Of a stretch of DNA of 35,166 nucleotides, positions 14,511 through 22,982 are shown piece after piece. The position numbers were made by a program, and so were the translations under genes. Each line of letters opens with the position of its first letter. Within the stretch, counting starts at the first letter, position 1. The stretch comes from a virus. Where the stretch lies: IMG/VR virus record IMGVR_UViG_3300028831_000629, positions 1 to 35,166 of that record; one strand, given 5' to 3'. A model generated the notes under the pieces. The model made no database searches, had not been told where the DNA came from, and saw only the letters and a list, made by a program, of their open reading frames with translations.

Positions 14511-14948
14511 ATGGCCTACGAGGAGCTGGACGGCGCCTTCGAGCTGCCCGACGTGGTGGACGACCCGAAGCTGCGCGCCCTCTACGAGGTCATCGTGCAC
14601 AACATGCGTGCCGAAGCCGCGCACCTGCCGATGAACACCGTCCAGCAGCTGCTCATCGAACGCATCGCCTTCAACTACGTCGTGCTCAAAAGCAAGGAAC
14701 GCGGCGAACTCGGCGGCTTCCAGCACTCCGGCGTGCAGAAGGACTACAACACCTTCTGGCTGACCATGACCGCCGAGTTCAACCGGCTGCTGGGCAAGGC
14801 CGAGCCGATGAAGGGCGCCGACCGCAAGGCGCTGATGAAGGAAATGCAGCAGATCATCGTCAGCACCGTGTCCACCGTCGCTGACCCCCGGGTGCGCAGC
14901 GATCTGCTGGAGAAGCTGGCCACCGCCTTCGACAAAGCCGGAATCTGA
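14511..14948 (+). CDS. Phage protein, possible small terminase subunit
   Basis: A 145-residue, mostly helical, acidic/basic protein: LPMNTVQQLLIERIAFNYVV, then GGFQHSGVQKDYNTFWLTM, then EFNRLL. The helix-turn region followed by xxFxxTxxEFNRLL recalls P27/Terminase_4-type small terminase subunits, and it is the first gene of the packaging/head block. The large subunit lies three genes downstream at 17609, so the pair is not adjacent, which weakens the call. ATG 14511 has AGAAGG 1-6 nt upstream, within the CCGATAGAGAAGGC element. Confidence 0.5.
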   Translation: MAYEELDGAFELPDVVDDPKLRALYEVIVHNMRAEAAHLPMNTVQQLLIERIAFNYVVLKSKERGELGGFQHSGVQKDYNTFWLTMTAEFNRLLGKAEPMKGADRKALMKEMQQIIVSTVSTVADPRVRSDLLEKLATAFDKAGI

Positions 14949-14965
14949 CCGCGGGGAGACCAACC

Positions 14966-15319
14966 ATGGCAACCAAGTCCAGCGACACCCACACCGACGC
15001 CACCGCCGCCGCCAAGCCGACCAGCGACAGCGACACCGCCAAGCGGGCCGCCCGGCGCGGCACCGTGCAGGACGGCGACATCCAGTTCTTCGACGGCACC
15101 ATTGTCAAGATCAACCGCGACGGCGACGAGGTGATGAGCGACCACCTGGAGCCCGGCGAGGTGCTGCGCCGCGACACCACCGACCGGTACACCGCCGTCA
15201 AGGGCGCCCACGACGACCAGGCCGACACCAAGGCCGACGCCAAGGACACGACGAAGGCCGCCGACAAGGCCACCGACAAGGCCACCGACAAGGCCACCGA
15301 GAAGACCGACACCAAGTAG
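14966..15319 (+). CDS. Hypothetical structural-block protein with K/A/T/D repeat tail
   Basis: A 117-residue protein. The middle (VQDGDIQFFDGTIVKINRDG followed by a DEVMSDHLEPGEVL stretch) looks like a small beta domain. Both ends are low complexity. The C-terminus consists of repeated T-D-K-A units from a 12-bp DNA repeat (ACCGACAAGGCC, about 15254-15304). GGGGAG precedes ATG 14966. Such Lys/Ala-rich tails occur in DNA-binding and capsid-associated proteins, but I recognise no family. Confidence 0.6.
   Translation: MATKSSDTHTDATAAAKPTSDSDTAKRAARRGTVQDGDIQFFDGTIVKINRDGDEVMSDHLEPGEVLRRDTTDRYTAVKGAHDDQADTKADAKDTTKAADKATDKATDKATEKTDTK
15254..15304 (+). repeat. 12-bp coding tandem repeat
   Basis: About four copies of a unit close to ACCGACAAGGCC lie head to tail, encoding repeated A-T-D-K. 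The first (GCC for ACC) and last (GAG for GAC) units differ slightly. Slippage could change the number of copies between related phages. Confidence 0.8.
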
Positions 15320-15329
15320 CCACCGGCGA

Positions 15330-15355
15330 CCGGGACACGCCACGGCGTGTCCCGG
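15330..15355 (+). terminator. Hairpin terminator or RNA stem
   Basis: CCGGGACACGCC (15330-15341) pairs perfectly with GGCGTGTCCCGG (15344-15355) around a 2-nt gap, effectively a 10-bp stem with a larger loop. It sits 11 nt after the stop of the repeat-tail protein. No U-tract follows. It may lower transcription into the next gene. Confidence 0.65.
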
Positions 15356-15398
15356 GTCCCGTCGGCACGTGCAGCACCAGCAGAAGGCGGACCCAACG

Positions 15399-16265
15399 GT
15401 GGGAACCAGCGTCATCTTCGACCGCGATGAACTCGACCTCATCGTGGCCTTCGCCGGCTGCAGCCTGGACGAAAGCCCCGGCAAGAACTGGGTCGAAGGC
15501 GTCGGCGGACTGCCCGAGTACATCTGCCAGATCGCCCGCGCCGTCAAGCGCACCGGCAAGACCACCAGCCAGGCCGTGGCCATCGCCGTGTCCCGGGTGA
15601 AGAAGTGGGCCACCGGCGTCGGCGTGGACAAGAAGACCCAGGCCAAGGCGACCAAGGCCCTGGCCCAGTGGGAAGCCAAGAAGGCCGCCAACAAGACCAA
15701 GACGGCCGCCAAGGAAGCCGCCGGTCGGGTTGGCATGTCCAATCTGGACACTGCGGTGCTGAACCTGGCCGCCACCACGACCTTCAACGTCGACCTGGTC
15801 AAGCAGGCGTTCGACAACCGCCAGCGGGACGCCCGCAAGACCTGGCGCGCCGCCAACCCCAACGCCACCTACGAGGACGGGCCGCAGTACCTGTACATCA
15901 AGGAGCAGTGGACCACCTACCTCATCGCCGCCAGCGGCTACGGCGAAGGCAAGTCCCTCTACAAGATCCCATACACCGTCGACACCGACGGCACCGTCAC
16001 CTTCGGCGACGCCACCGAGGTGCAGACCCAGTACGTGGCCGTCGACGGCAGCGACATCGGCGACGACGGCACCCTGTCCGACGCCGACCTGCAGAAGCTG
16101 ATGGACCTGTGCGGCCCGTGCCCGAACCGCGCCGCCGACCGCATCCTCACCCTCACCGCCGCGCGGAACACGCCGACGGTCAGCGGCCTGCAGAAGCTGC
16201 TCAACCACGCCAAGAGCGGCGAGGCACGCGACCCGAAGAAGCCCACCAGCCCAACCACGGACTGA
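15399..16265 (+). CDS. Capsid-associated phage protein (two-domain, function unknown)
   Basis: Residues about 1-105 of this 288-residue protein ([15 protein letters not shown], then [22 protein letters not shown]) form a helical module that I recall beside or fused to prohead proteases and minor head proteins in actinophages. A Lys/Ala-rich linker follows. The second module ([44 protein letters not shown]) is a small beta domain of the same setting. I start at GTG 15399 (AGAAGGCGG 8 nt upstream) rather than GTG 15369, which lacks a good site. It probably belongs to head assembly. Confidence 0.6.
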   Translation: MGTSVIFDRDELDLIVAFAGCSLDESPGKNWVEGVGGLPEYICQIARAVKRTGKTTSQAVAIAVSRVKKWATGVGVDKKTQAKATKALAQWEAKKAANKTKTAAKEAAGRVGMSNLDTAVLNLAATTTFNVDLVKQAFDNRQRDARKTWRAANPNATYEDGPQYLYIKEQWTTYLIAASGYGEGKSLYKIPYTVDTDGTVTFGDATEVQTQYVAVDGSDIGDDGTLSDADLQKLMDLCGPCPNRAADRILTLTAARNTPTVSGLQKLLNHAKSGEARDPKKPTSPTTD

Positions 16266-16268
16266 GCC

Positions 16269-16634
16269 ATGACGGTGCAGAGCCTGCCCCTGCCGATCGA
16301 CTTCACCGTCTACGCCGGCACCAGCTTCCGCCGCCAGTTCCGCTGGCTGCCCGACGGCAGCACCCCGCAGGACTTCACCGGCTGGTCGGCCACCATGCTC
16401 ATCGGCCCGCAACACGGCACCGCCGTGCTCACCCTGTCCACCGGCGACGAGGGCGGCGTCGACCTGTCCGACTCCACCATCACGCTGAGCATCACCGTCG
16501 ATCAGGGCAAGGCGCTGCCGGCCGGCAGCGCCTTCCACGTGCTGGACCTCACCGACCCGGACGGGTTCACCACCCGCTTCCTGCGTGGCCGGCTGCTCGT
16601 CGTGCACGACGTCGCCGCGGCGGTGAGCCCGTGA
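16269..16634 (+). CDS. Beta-sandwich phage structural protein
   Basis: A 121-residue protein of alternating beta strands: [41 protein letters not shown] and [23 protein letters not shown]. This order is typical of small Ig-like beta-sandwich domains found in phage tail, fibre and baseplate proteins. It starts 3 nt after the previous stop and overlaps the collagen-like gene (GTGA), so it may be a base or adaptor for that fibre. Confidence 0.65.
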   Translation: MTVQSLPLPIDFTVYAGTSFRRQFRWLPDGSTPQDFTGWSATMLIGPQHGTAVLTLSTGDEGGVDLSDSTITLSITVDQGKALPAGSAFHVLDLTDPDGFTTRFLRGRLLVVHDVAAAVSP

Positions 16635-17599
16635 GCGTCGACGAAGTCTCGGTCGTCGAGGTCTACCTGCCGGCCGCCCAGCTGATCAACATCCCCACCG
16701 GCGTGCCCGGCACCCCCGGCCCGGCCGGCGCCTCCGGCACCAAGATCTTCACCGGTGCCGGTGCCCCCGGCAGCGTGGCCGGTGCGGCCGTCGACGACTT
16801 GTACGTCAACACCACCAACGGCGACCTGTACCGGCTGGGACTGTCCACCTGGACCGTGACCGGCAACCTGCGCGGCCCGGCCGGCCCGACCGGCCCGACC
16901 GGTCCCACCGGCCAAACCGGAGCGACCGGCGCCACCGGCCCGGCCGGCCCCACCGGTCCCACCGGCCCGACCGGCCTAACCGGTGCGACGGGAGCGACCG
17001 GCCCGACAGGAGCGACCGGTCCCACCGGCCCCACGGGTCCGACTGGTCCGCAGGGTCCCTCGGCCGCCCTGGACTCCTCGCTGCTGACCACGGGGGAGGA
17101 GAGCCTGCCCCGCATCCTGTGCCGGGACACCACTCTCACCCTGACCAGCGGCCGGCTCCTGCTGTCCTACTTCACCGCCCGCAAGACCGAGACCGTCACG
17201 CAGATCCGCCTGGTCTCGGGCGGCACCGCGGCCGGCGCCACCCCGGGCACGTTCCTGGCCGGGGTCTACTCGGTGGCCGGCAACGGCGACCTGACCCGTC
17301 TCGCCGTCATCAACAACGACACCAGCCTGTTCGCCGCCTCCGGCACCACCTACACCCGCAGCTTCACCAGCTCCTGGACCAAGACCGCCGGCAACCGCTA
17401 CGCGATCGGCGTCCTCGTCGTCACCTCGGCCACCGCCCCGACCATCGCCGGCACCTTCGGCGGCGGCAACTCCAACGAGGTCGCCATCGACCCGCGCCTC
17501 GCCGGGGCGCTGACCGGGCAGACCGGCCTGCCCGCCTCGATCACCGCGGCGTCACTGACCAACACCACCAACATCATGTACGCCGCCGTCCTGCCGTGA
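16631..17599 (+). CDS. Collagen-like fibre protein
   Basis: The 322-residue product has a short N-terminal domain with a [13 protein letters not shown] start, then about 20 Gly-X-Y triplets (residues 82-143, mostly GPT, GAT and GPA). A C-terminal beta-rich head follows (about 150-322: [39 protein letters not shown] and a [11 protein letters not shown] end). Collagen-like repeats in phages form trimeric stalks, so this is probably a fibre or surface appendage whose C-terminal head contacts the host. The Thr content of the stalk offers many O-glycosylation sites. It lies just upstream of the large terminase. Confidence 0.8.
   Translation: MSVDEVSVVEVYLPAAQLINIPTGVPGTPGPAGASGTKIFTGAGAPGSVAGAAVDDLYVNTTNGDLYRLGLSTWTVTGNLRGPAGPTGPTGPTGQTGATGATGPAGPTGPTGPTGLTGATGATGPTGATGPTGPTGPTGPQGPSAALDSSLLTTGEESLPRILCRDTTLTLTSGRLLLSYFTARKTETVTQIRLVSGGTAAGATPGTFLAGVYSVAGNGDLTRLAVINNDTSLFAASGTTYTRSFTSSWTKTAGNRYAIGVLVVTSATAPTIAGTFGGGNSNEVAIDPRLAGALTGQTGLPASITAASLTNTTNIMYAAVLP
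16874..17059 (+). repeat. Collagen-like Gly-X-Y coding repeat
   Basis: Degenerate 9-bp units (GGCCCGACC, GGTCCCACC, GGAGCGACC and variants) repeat across the segment and encode the Gly-Pro-Thr/Gly-Ala-Thr stalk. Synonymous codons vary between units. Confidence 0.85.
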
Positions 17600-17608
17600 G
17601 CGACGCCC

Positions 17609-19570
17609 ATGAGTGACTTCGCCGAACTGCTGCGCCAGGCCGCCGCCACCCCACCCCCGGCCGGCGACATCGACGTGCCCACCGACTTCGCCGAGGAGCC
17701 GGTCAGCCTCACCGTCTTCGTGCAGGACCCCGGCTTCCTGAAGAACCCGCCGCTGTCCCCGGTGCAGTACGAGGCGGTGCGCCACATCGAGCGGATCTAC
17801 TACAACGGCTGGTTCCTCGGCGACGACGGCGCCCCCTTCTACCGGCCCGGCCGCGACACCTACCGCCAGCTCGCCGAGCACCTCGACGCCGGCAAGCGCG
17901 CCACCACCCTGCACGTCGGTGCGGTCTCCGCGTGGCGGGACGAACCGTACTGGTCGCAACCCACCCGGATGATCAATTTCGCGACCCTGCAGTGGGGCAA
18001 GGGCGGCGGCAAGGACCACATCTGCCGCGTCGCGTCGATGCGCATCGCCTACCTGCTCATGTGCCTGGAATCGCCGCAGCAGTACTACGCGCTGCCCGAG
18101 CAGGACACCATCCACCTGCTCAACGTCGCCTCCAGCTCCGGGCAGGCCCAGCAGGCGTTCTTCACCCCGATCGTGCGGGCCGTCAACCGCAAGGGCAACT
18201 GGTTCGCCGGCAAGTGCGAACCCCGGCAGAACACCATCTCCTACGCCAAGAACGTCGAATCGATCTCCGGGCACTCCGACGCGGAAAGCCAGGAGGGCCT
18301 CAACCTGATGCTCGGCATCGCCGACGAGATCGACGCCTTCAAGTCCAAGAAGGAGATGGCGGTGCGCCGCGGCGCGTCGGCCCGCGAACCCACCAAGAGC
18401 GCCGAGGGCATCCTCAACATGATGCGCACCTCGGCGGCCACCCGCTTCCCCGAGGTGTTCAAGCAGATCCGCATCTCCTACCCGCGCTACCTGGGCTCCA
18501 CCATCCAACGCCTCACCGAGGAGGCCCAGGCCGACATCGACCAGCACGGCATCGACTCACGCCACTACGTGAGCGGGCCGTTGGCGACTTGGGAGGTCAA
18601 CCCCCGTGTCAAAGGCAAAGAAGCGTTCGCGAACGACTACCGCGAAGACCCGGTCATGGCTCGTAGCAAGTACGAGTGCCGCCCTGCTCGGGCTATCAAT
18701 CCTTACTTCCGCAATCATCAGGCGCTCGATGCGTGCTTCCAGCACGTCGCGCACCCGCCGGTCGAAGTCGCGTACCGGCTCGAAGAAAAAGTAGCCCGCC
18801 CGGTCTGGGTGCCGCAGTACCACTTCGCCGCCGACTTCTACCCGGTGCGCGGCGCCATCTACGCGATGCACGCCGACATGGCCGTCTCCGGTGACCGGGC
18901 CGGCGTGGCCATGGCCCACGTGGTGCGCTACGCCGAACACGAAACCTTCGCCGAGGACGAGGACGGCGCCCGCCACCCGATCCGGGAGATCCGCCCGCAC
19001 GTCAAGGTCGACTTCGTCATCTCCTACGCCGCCGACCCGTCGGCCACCCCGGCCCGGGAGATCCAGATCCGGTGGGCGCGGCAGCTGGCCTTCGAGCTGA
19101 TCCGCCGCGGCTTCAACGTGCGCTACTTCTCCTTCGACTCCTTCCAGAGCACCGACAGCATGCAGATCCTGGAGTCCAAGGGCATCGAATGCCGCAAGGT
19201 CTCCACCGACCTGCATGAAGACCCCTGGCGCAACCTGCGCGACCTGGCCTACGAAGGCCGCCTGAGCATCCCCCGCCCGACCGGGCCGGACCCCGAACAC
19301 CCGGCGCCCATGCTGCTGCGCGACGAACTGCTCAGCCTCACCCGGCTGCCCAACGGGCGCATCGACCACCCCTCCGACGGCAGCAAGGACGAGGCCGACG
19401 CCCTCGCCTGCGCCGTGCTCGGCGCCGTCGGCCTCGGCGGCGCCGAGGAGGAGAGCGGCGAACGCAGCTACGCCGGCATCCCGGACGTCACCGTCGGGCG
19501 GGTCTTCGACCTGCCGCTGGGCACCAACCTGGCCGCCATCTGGCAGCACGAGGTCCCCTCACCGTTCTAG
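17609..19570 (+). CDS. terL: Terminase large subunit
   Basis: This 653-residue packaging motor has a Walker A-like loop G130-KGGGK-D136, the phage variant in which Asp follows the P-loop Lys. Walker B is LMLGIA-D239-E240. The C-terminal RNase H-like nuclease has acidic residues D423 (HADMAVSGD), the FSFDSFQS strand and D594/D597 (KDEADALACA). The ATPase pumps DNA into the prohead and the nuclease cuts the concatemer. ATG 17609 follows the fibre gene by 9 nt. DNA at 18600-18720 is slightly lower in GC than its surroundings but the frame continues. Confidence 0.92.
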   Translation: MSDFAELLRQAAATPPPAGDIDVPTDFAEEPVSLTVFVQDPGFLKNPPLSPVQYEAVRHIERIYYNGWFLGDDGAPFYRPGRDTYRQLAEHLDAGKRATTLHVGAVSAWRDEPYWSQPTRMINFATLQWGKGGGKDHICRVASMRIAYLLMCLESPQQYYALPEQDTIHLLNVASSSGQAQQAFFTPIVRAVNRKGNWFAGKCEPRQNTISYAKNVESISGHSDAESQEGLNLMLGIADEIDAFKSKKEMAVRRGASAREPTKSAEGILNMMRTSAATRFPEVFKQIRISYPRYLGSTIQRLTEEAQADIDQHGIDSRHYVSGPLATWEVNPRVKGKEAFANDYREDPVMARSKYECRPARAINPYFRNHQALDACFQHVAHPPVEVAYRLEEKVARPVWVPQYHFAADFYPVRGAIYAMHADMAVSGDRAGVAMAHVVRYAEHETFAEDEDGARHPIREIRPHVKVDFVISYAADPSATPAREIQIRWARQLAFELIRRGFNVRYFSFDSFQSTDSMQILESKGIECRKVSTDLHEDPWRNLRDLAYEGRLSIPRPTGPDPEHPAPMLLRDELLSLTRLPNGRIDHPSDGSKDEADALACAVLGAVGLGGAEEESGERSYAGIPDVTVGRVFDLPLGTNLAAIWQHEVPSPF

Positions 19571-19625
19571 GCCCGACCGATAGATCCAGCACGGCAGGCA
19601 GCACAACGACGGGGAGCAAGCGGCG

Positions 19626-21707
19626 ATGACGAGCCCGACCAAGGCGGCCCCCAGCAAGCCGGCGCCGATCAAGGCGGCCGGCGGGGTCATCCCGAAGCCG
19701 ACCCCGGACACCGAGGTCGGCGTCTCGGCCTACCTGCCCTTCGTCGTGCCCTACCAGAACGCCTGGGAGGCGCTGCGCACCGACGAGGTCACCGTCAAGC
19801 AGCTGCAGGCGATGCGCCGCACCGACGGTCAGGCCCGCGCCCTGTACCGGCTGATCACCCTGCCCATCCGCTCGGCGCTGAAGACCGCCACCTTCGTGCC
19901 GGAGGACGACGTCGAAGGCGGCGAGGAAGAGGCCACCTTCATCCGGCAGATGTTCACCCTGCCCGCCTCCGGCGGCGGCATGACCGTGCCGTTCAACAAG
20001 GTGATCGCCCAGATGCTGCTGGCCGTGTTCGACGGGTTCACCGCCTTCGAGATGGTCTACACCGTCCCCGACACCGGCCCGCTGAAGGGCAAGTGGACGC
20101 TCAAGAAGCTCGCCCAGCGGCCCGCCGAAACGCTCACCTTCCTGCTCGACGACAACAGCGAATTCGCCGGCCTGCGCCAGCAGACCATGTACATGGGTCA
20201 ACACATCGACCGGAAGCTGCCCGGCGAGCACTGCGTCTACTACGCGGCCAACGAAGAGGAGAAGCCGTTCTACGGCCAGTCCTACTTCCAGTCCGCGTTC
20301 GCCCACTGGGACAAGAAGTTCCGCCTCTACGTCATCGCCCATCTGGCCGCCCAGCGCGCCGCCGTGGGCACCCGCATCGGCAAGCTGCCGGCCAACCCCA
20401 ACCGGGAGGAGAAGGCCGCCTTCCAGAAGGGCCTGGCCGACCTCGGCGCCTTCCAGTGGATGACCGTGCCCTCGGACTACGAGGTCGAATCGCTGCGCGA
20501 GGCCACCGGCTTCGACTTCCTCGCCCTGGTCAACCACCACAACTCGCAGATGTCCAAGAGCGTCCTCGCCGCGTTCTTCGACAAGGAGCAGGGCGGCGGC
20601 GACTCCGGCAAGCTGGTCGACTTCGGCCAGCAGTCCGACGCGCTGTTCCTGCTCATGCTGGCCACCATCATGGGCGAGATCGAAGAGGTCATCAACCAGA
20701 AGATCATCCCCCGATTCATCGACTGGAACTTCGACAGCGGCAAGTACCCCAAGTTCCAGTTCGGCTCCCTCTCCCAGGCCGAGAAGCAGGCCATGCTCGA
20801 CCTGTTCAAGACCCTGTCGGTCGCCGGGCAGAGCCTGACCATCCGCCCCGAGTTCGTGCACGAGCTGGAGAAGCAGGTCAGCGAGGAACTCGGCCTGGAA
20901 ATCGACTGGGACACCGTCGAAGCCGAGATGGAGCAGGAGAAGCAGGCCCAGGCCATGGAGGAGGAGCTGGCCGCCCAGCAGCAGGCCGGCGCCATCCCCG
21001 GCGACCAGCCGGCGGGGGCCGGTGCGCCCGCGGCCGGGCCGGTCGAGGTCGACCCGTCGCTGGTGCCCGAGGGCTTCACCCTCAGCGACCAGCAGGCCGA
21101 TGAGGACCCGGCGGTGCTGGCCCTGACCGGGCTGGCCCGCGACCTGTTCGACGAGGCCACCGACGCCCTCGGGCTGACCCGCGGGGTGCCCACCTCCGGC
21201 GGCCCCAAGTACGTGCGCACCGCCGCCGGGGCCAAGGTCTACGGCGTGCCGGTCGGCACCCCGATCACCCGCGACATCGCCGAACGGGCCGGCGGGCACG
21301 GCGTCAAGGGCAAGGTCCACGGCGGGGTACGCGGCAAGGACCGCGGCGCCGCCAACACCGGCAAGGAGGTCCTCGGCGGCGGCCTGGGCGCCAAGGCCCA
21401 ACACCCGGGCAACGTCATCACCGACCCCAACACCCAGGAACCGGCCGGCGTCACCCCGACGCGCATCCTGGGCAACCCGGCCGCCCCCGGCGTGCAGCTG
21501 CTCGACTTCGGCGACGGCACCGTGGCGCTGCGCGACGCCAACGGCAACCTCTCGGCCCGGCAACGCTTCCAGATCGACAAGTTCCTCAAGCTGGGCTGGC
21601 AGGTCGCCCGCGGCACCACCGCGAGCCGCGCCACGAAGGCCGCCGACCAGAAGGCCGCCGCCGCGACCGACGGGAAGGCCGCCGGCAAGGCCGCCGGCAC
21701 CAAGTGA
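19626..21707 (+). CDS. Portal protein (DUF935/Mu gp29-like) with C-terminal extension
   Basis: Of 693 residues, about 30-440 match DUF935-type portals: RALYRLITLPIRSALKTATF, then GFTAFEMVY, then YGQSYFQSAFAHWDKKFRLY, then LREATGFDFLALVNHHNSQMSKSVLAAFFD. A Gln/Glu-rich helix and a disordered linker follow. Residues about 525-693 form an extra module (PKYVRTAAGAKVYGVPVGTPI, VQLLDFGDGTVALRD, RFQIDKFLKLGWQVARG) and a Lys/Ala tail. The portal ring forms the DNA channel; the extension may be a recruited or internal head domain. GGGGAG precedes ATG 19626. The stop overlaps the next start (GTGA). Confidence 0.88.
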   Translation: MTSPTKAAPSKPAPIKAAGGVIPKPTPDTEVGVSAYLPFVVPYQNAWEALRTDEVTVKQLQAMRRTDGQARALYRLITLPIRSALKTATFVPEDDVEGGEEEATFIRQMFTLPASGGGMTVPFNKVIAQMLLAVFDGFTAFEMVYTVPDTGPLKGKWTLKKLAQRPAETLTFLLDDNSEFAGLRQQTMYMGQHIDRKLPGEHCVYYAANEEEKPFYGQSYFQSAFAHWDKKFRLYVIAHLAAQRAAVGTRIGKLPANPNREEKAAFQKGLADLGAFQWMTVPSDYEVESLREATGFDFLALVNHHNSQMSKSVLAAFFDKEQGGGDSGKLVDFGQQSDALFLLMLATIMGEIEEVINQKIIPRFIDWNFDSGKYPKFQFGSLSQAEKQAMLDLFKTLSVAGQSLTIRPEFVHELEKQVSEELGLEIDWDTVEAEMEQEKQAQAMEEELAAQQQAGAIPGDQPAGAGAPAAGPVEVDPSLVPEGFTLSDQQADEDPAVLALTGLARDLFDEATDALGLTRGVPTSGGPKYVRTAAGAKVYGVPVGTPITRDIAERAGGHGVKGKVHGGVRGKDRGAANTGKEVLGGGLGAKAQHPGNVITDPNTQEPAGVTPTRILGNPAAPGVQLLDFGDGTVALRDANGNLSARQRFQIDKFLKLGWQVARGTTASRATKAADQKAAAATDGKAAGKAAGTK

Positions 21708-22672
21708 GCGACGACGCCCTGCTGCGCACCCTGGAGCAGCGGGTCCGCACCCTGGTCGACGCCGCCCTGCGGGCGATACCGGCCCAGGTCGGCGGCCACC
21801 TGACCGCCCAGCTCAACGCCCAGCCGGACGCCTCCGGCGCGCAGATCGTCAGCGCGCCGGAGGTCCACGACGCCCTCGTCACCGCCCTGGACGCCGCCCG
21901 CGGCAAGGCCGAAGCCGCCATCCGCGCCGGCTTCAAGGCCGCCGCCCAGGCCGGCATCGGCCGGGCCGGCGCCCAAGCCCGGGACCTCGGCTTCGACGCC
22001 GGCTCCATCACCGCACCCACCGCCACCCTCGACGCCATCCTGCGCGACCTGCAGACCGCCTTCGACACCGCGCGCCTGGACATGCTCGACACCGTCCGGG
22101 CCGGCCTGGACGATGCCGCCGGCAGCGACCCAGCGGCCCGCGTCCTCATCGCCCGGGGCGCCCTGGAACGTGCCCGCCGCCGCCTCAGCGTGCGCGCCAG
22201 CGCCGCCGCAGCCGTCGCCGTACACCGCGGCTACACCGACGGGCAAAGCAGCGTCCACGACGCGCTGAAGGCCGCGCACCCCTACCTGCGGCTGACCAAG
22301 CGGTGGGAGGTCCGCTCGGCCACCCCCTGCCCGGCGTGCGCCGCCCTGCACGGCACCACCGTCGACCTCGACGCCCAGTTCGACGCCACCGCCGGGCGCA
22401 CCGCCGACTACAGCCCGCCCCGGGTCTGGCAGGACCTGCACGGCCCGCCCCGGCACCCCAACTGCCGCTGCCGGCTCGTCCTGGACCCCTCCGAAGCCAG
22501 CACGGCGCTGCGCCACCAGGCCGCCCAACCCACCCCCGGGCGGGCCGCCCACCTGGCCGCCGCCGACATCCGGCGCATGCCCGAGGCCCAGTACCAGGCC
22601 CTGAGCACCTTCCTGGCCGCCGCCGTGGCCCGGCTCAAGGCGCTGCTCAAGGACATCGGCCGTGGGCACTGA
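21704..22672 (+). CDS. Minor head protein (Mu gpF/SPP1 gp7-like)
   Basis: A 322-residue protein. The long Ala-rich helical first half is followed by the MuF signature: C209-P-A-C212-AALHG, then HPNC254-R-C256-RLV. These residues bind a metal in the gpF-type C-terminal domain. The family binds the portal and is carried inside the head, sometimes fused to effector domains. It is coupled to the portal gene by a GTGA overlap. Confidence 0.9.
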   Translation: MSDDALLRTLEQRVRTLVDAALRAIPAQVGGHLTAQLNAQPDASGAQIVSAPEVHDALVTALDAARGKAEAAIRAGFKAAAQAGIGRAGAQARDLGFDAGSITAPTATLDAILRDLQTAFDTARLDMLDTVRAGLDDAAGSDPAARVLIARGALERARRRLSVRASAAAAVAVHRGYTDGQSSVHDALKAAHPYLRLTKRWEVRSATPCPACAALHGTTVDLDAQFDATAGRTADYSPPRVWQDLHGPPRHPNCRCRLVLDPSEASTALRHQAAQPTPGRAAHLAAADIRRMPEAQYQALSTFLAAAVARLKALLKDIGRGH

Positions 22673-22892
22673 ACTCACCCGGCTGCTCTACCGCGGCGAC
22701 GGCCCGGCCGCCTACGCCGCCGCCCTGCTCGCGCTGACCCGCCACGCCCGCGACAGCACCGACGAGTTCACCTTCGGGCCGCTGCGGCTGCTCGACTGCG
22801 AACGCGACGGGCTGAGCCTCACCGGCCCCGACCTGGCCGGCCCGATCGGCGTGCTGTCCACCGTCCCCGGACTCGCCACCGTCGATCACTAA
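22662..22892 (+). CDS. 76-aa hypothetical protein
   Basis: GTG 22662 overlaps the MuF gene by 11 nt. The 76-residue product begins with a helical region (TELTRLLYRGDGPAAYAAAL) and has a beta-like end (FGPLRLLDCERDGLSLTG). GC-rich third positions support coding. No family is recognised. Confidence 0.6.
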   Translation: MGTELTRLLYRGDGPAAYAAALLALTRHARDSTDEFTFGPLRLLDCERDGLSLTGPDLAGPIGVLSTVPGLATVDH

Positions 22893-22900
22893 CCGCTCAG

Positions 22901-22917
22901 CCGCCCATACCGGGCGG
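22901..22917 (+). terminator. Short hairpin, possible terminator
   Basis: CCGCCC (22901-22906) pairs with GGGCGG (22912-22917) around a 5-nt loop, followed by AAAA. It lies just after the stop at 22892. The stem is short, so it may only attenuate. Confidence 0.45.
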
Positions 22918-22931
22918 AAAACCCCCACCCG

Positions 22932-22964
22932 CTGACCGTATGTAGATGCCGTACATGCAGTCAG
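22932..22964. promoter_or_regulatory. Imperfect inverted repeat before the polyvalent gene
   Basis: CTGACCGTATGTA (22932-22944) faces TACATGCAGTCAG (22952-22964) across 7 nt, with 11 of 13 positions matching. It ends 18 nt before GTG 22983 and is AT-richer than its surroundings. It could be a protein-binding operator or an mRNA stem controlling the long gene. No promoter was firmly identified. Confidence 0.4.
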
Positions 22965-22982
22965 TAGTCGGGGGGCGCGGCG

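Noticed and set aside
18600-18720. Local drop in GC within terL as a possible insertion or frameshift
   Set aside because: The reading frame and terminase sequence continue without break; only codon choice varies.
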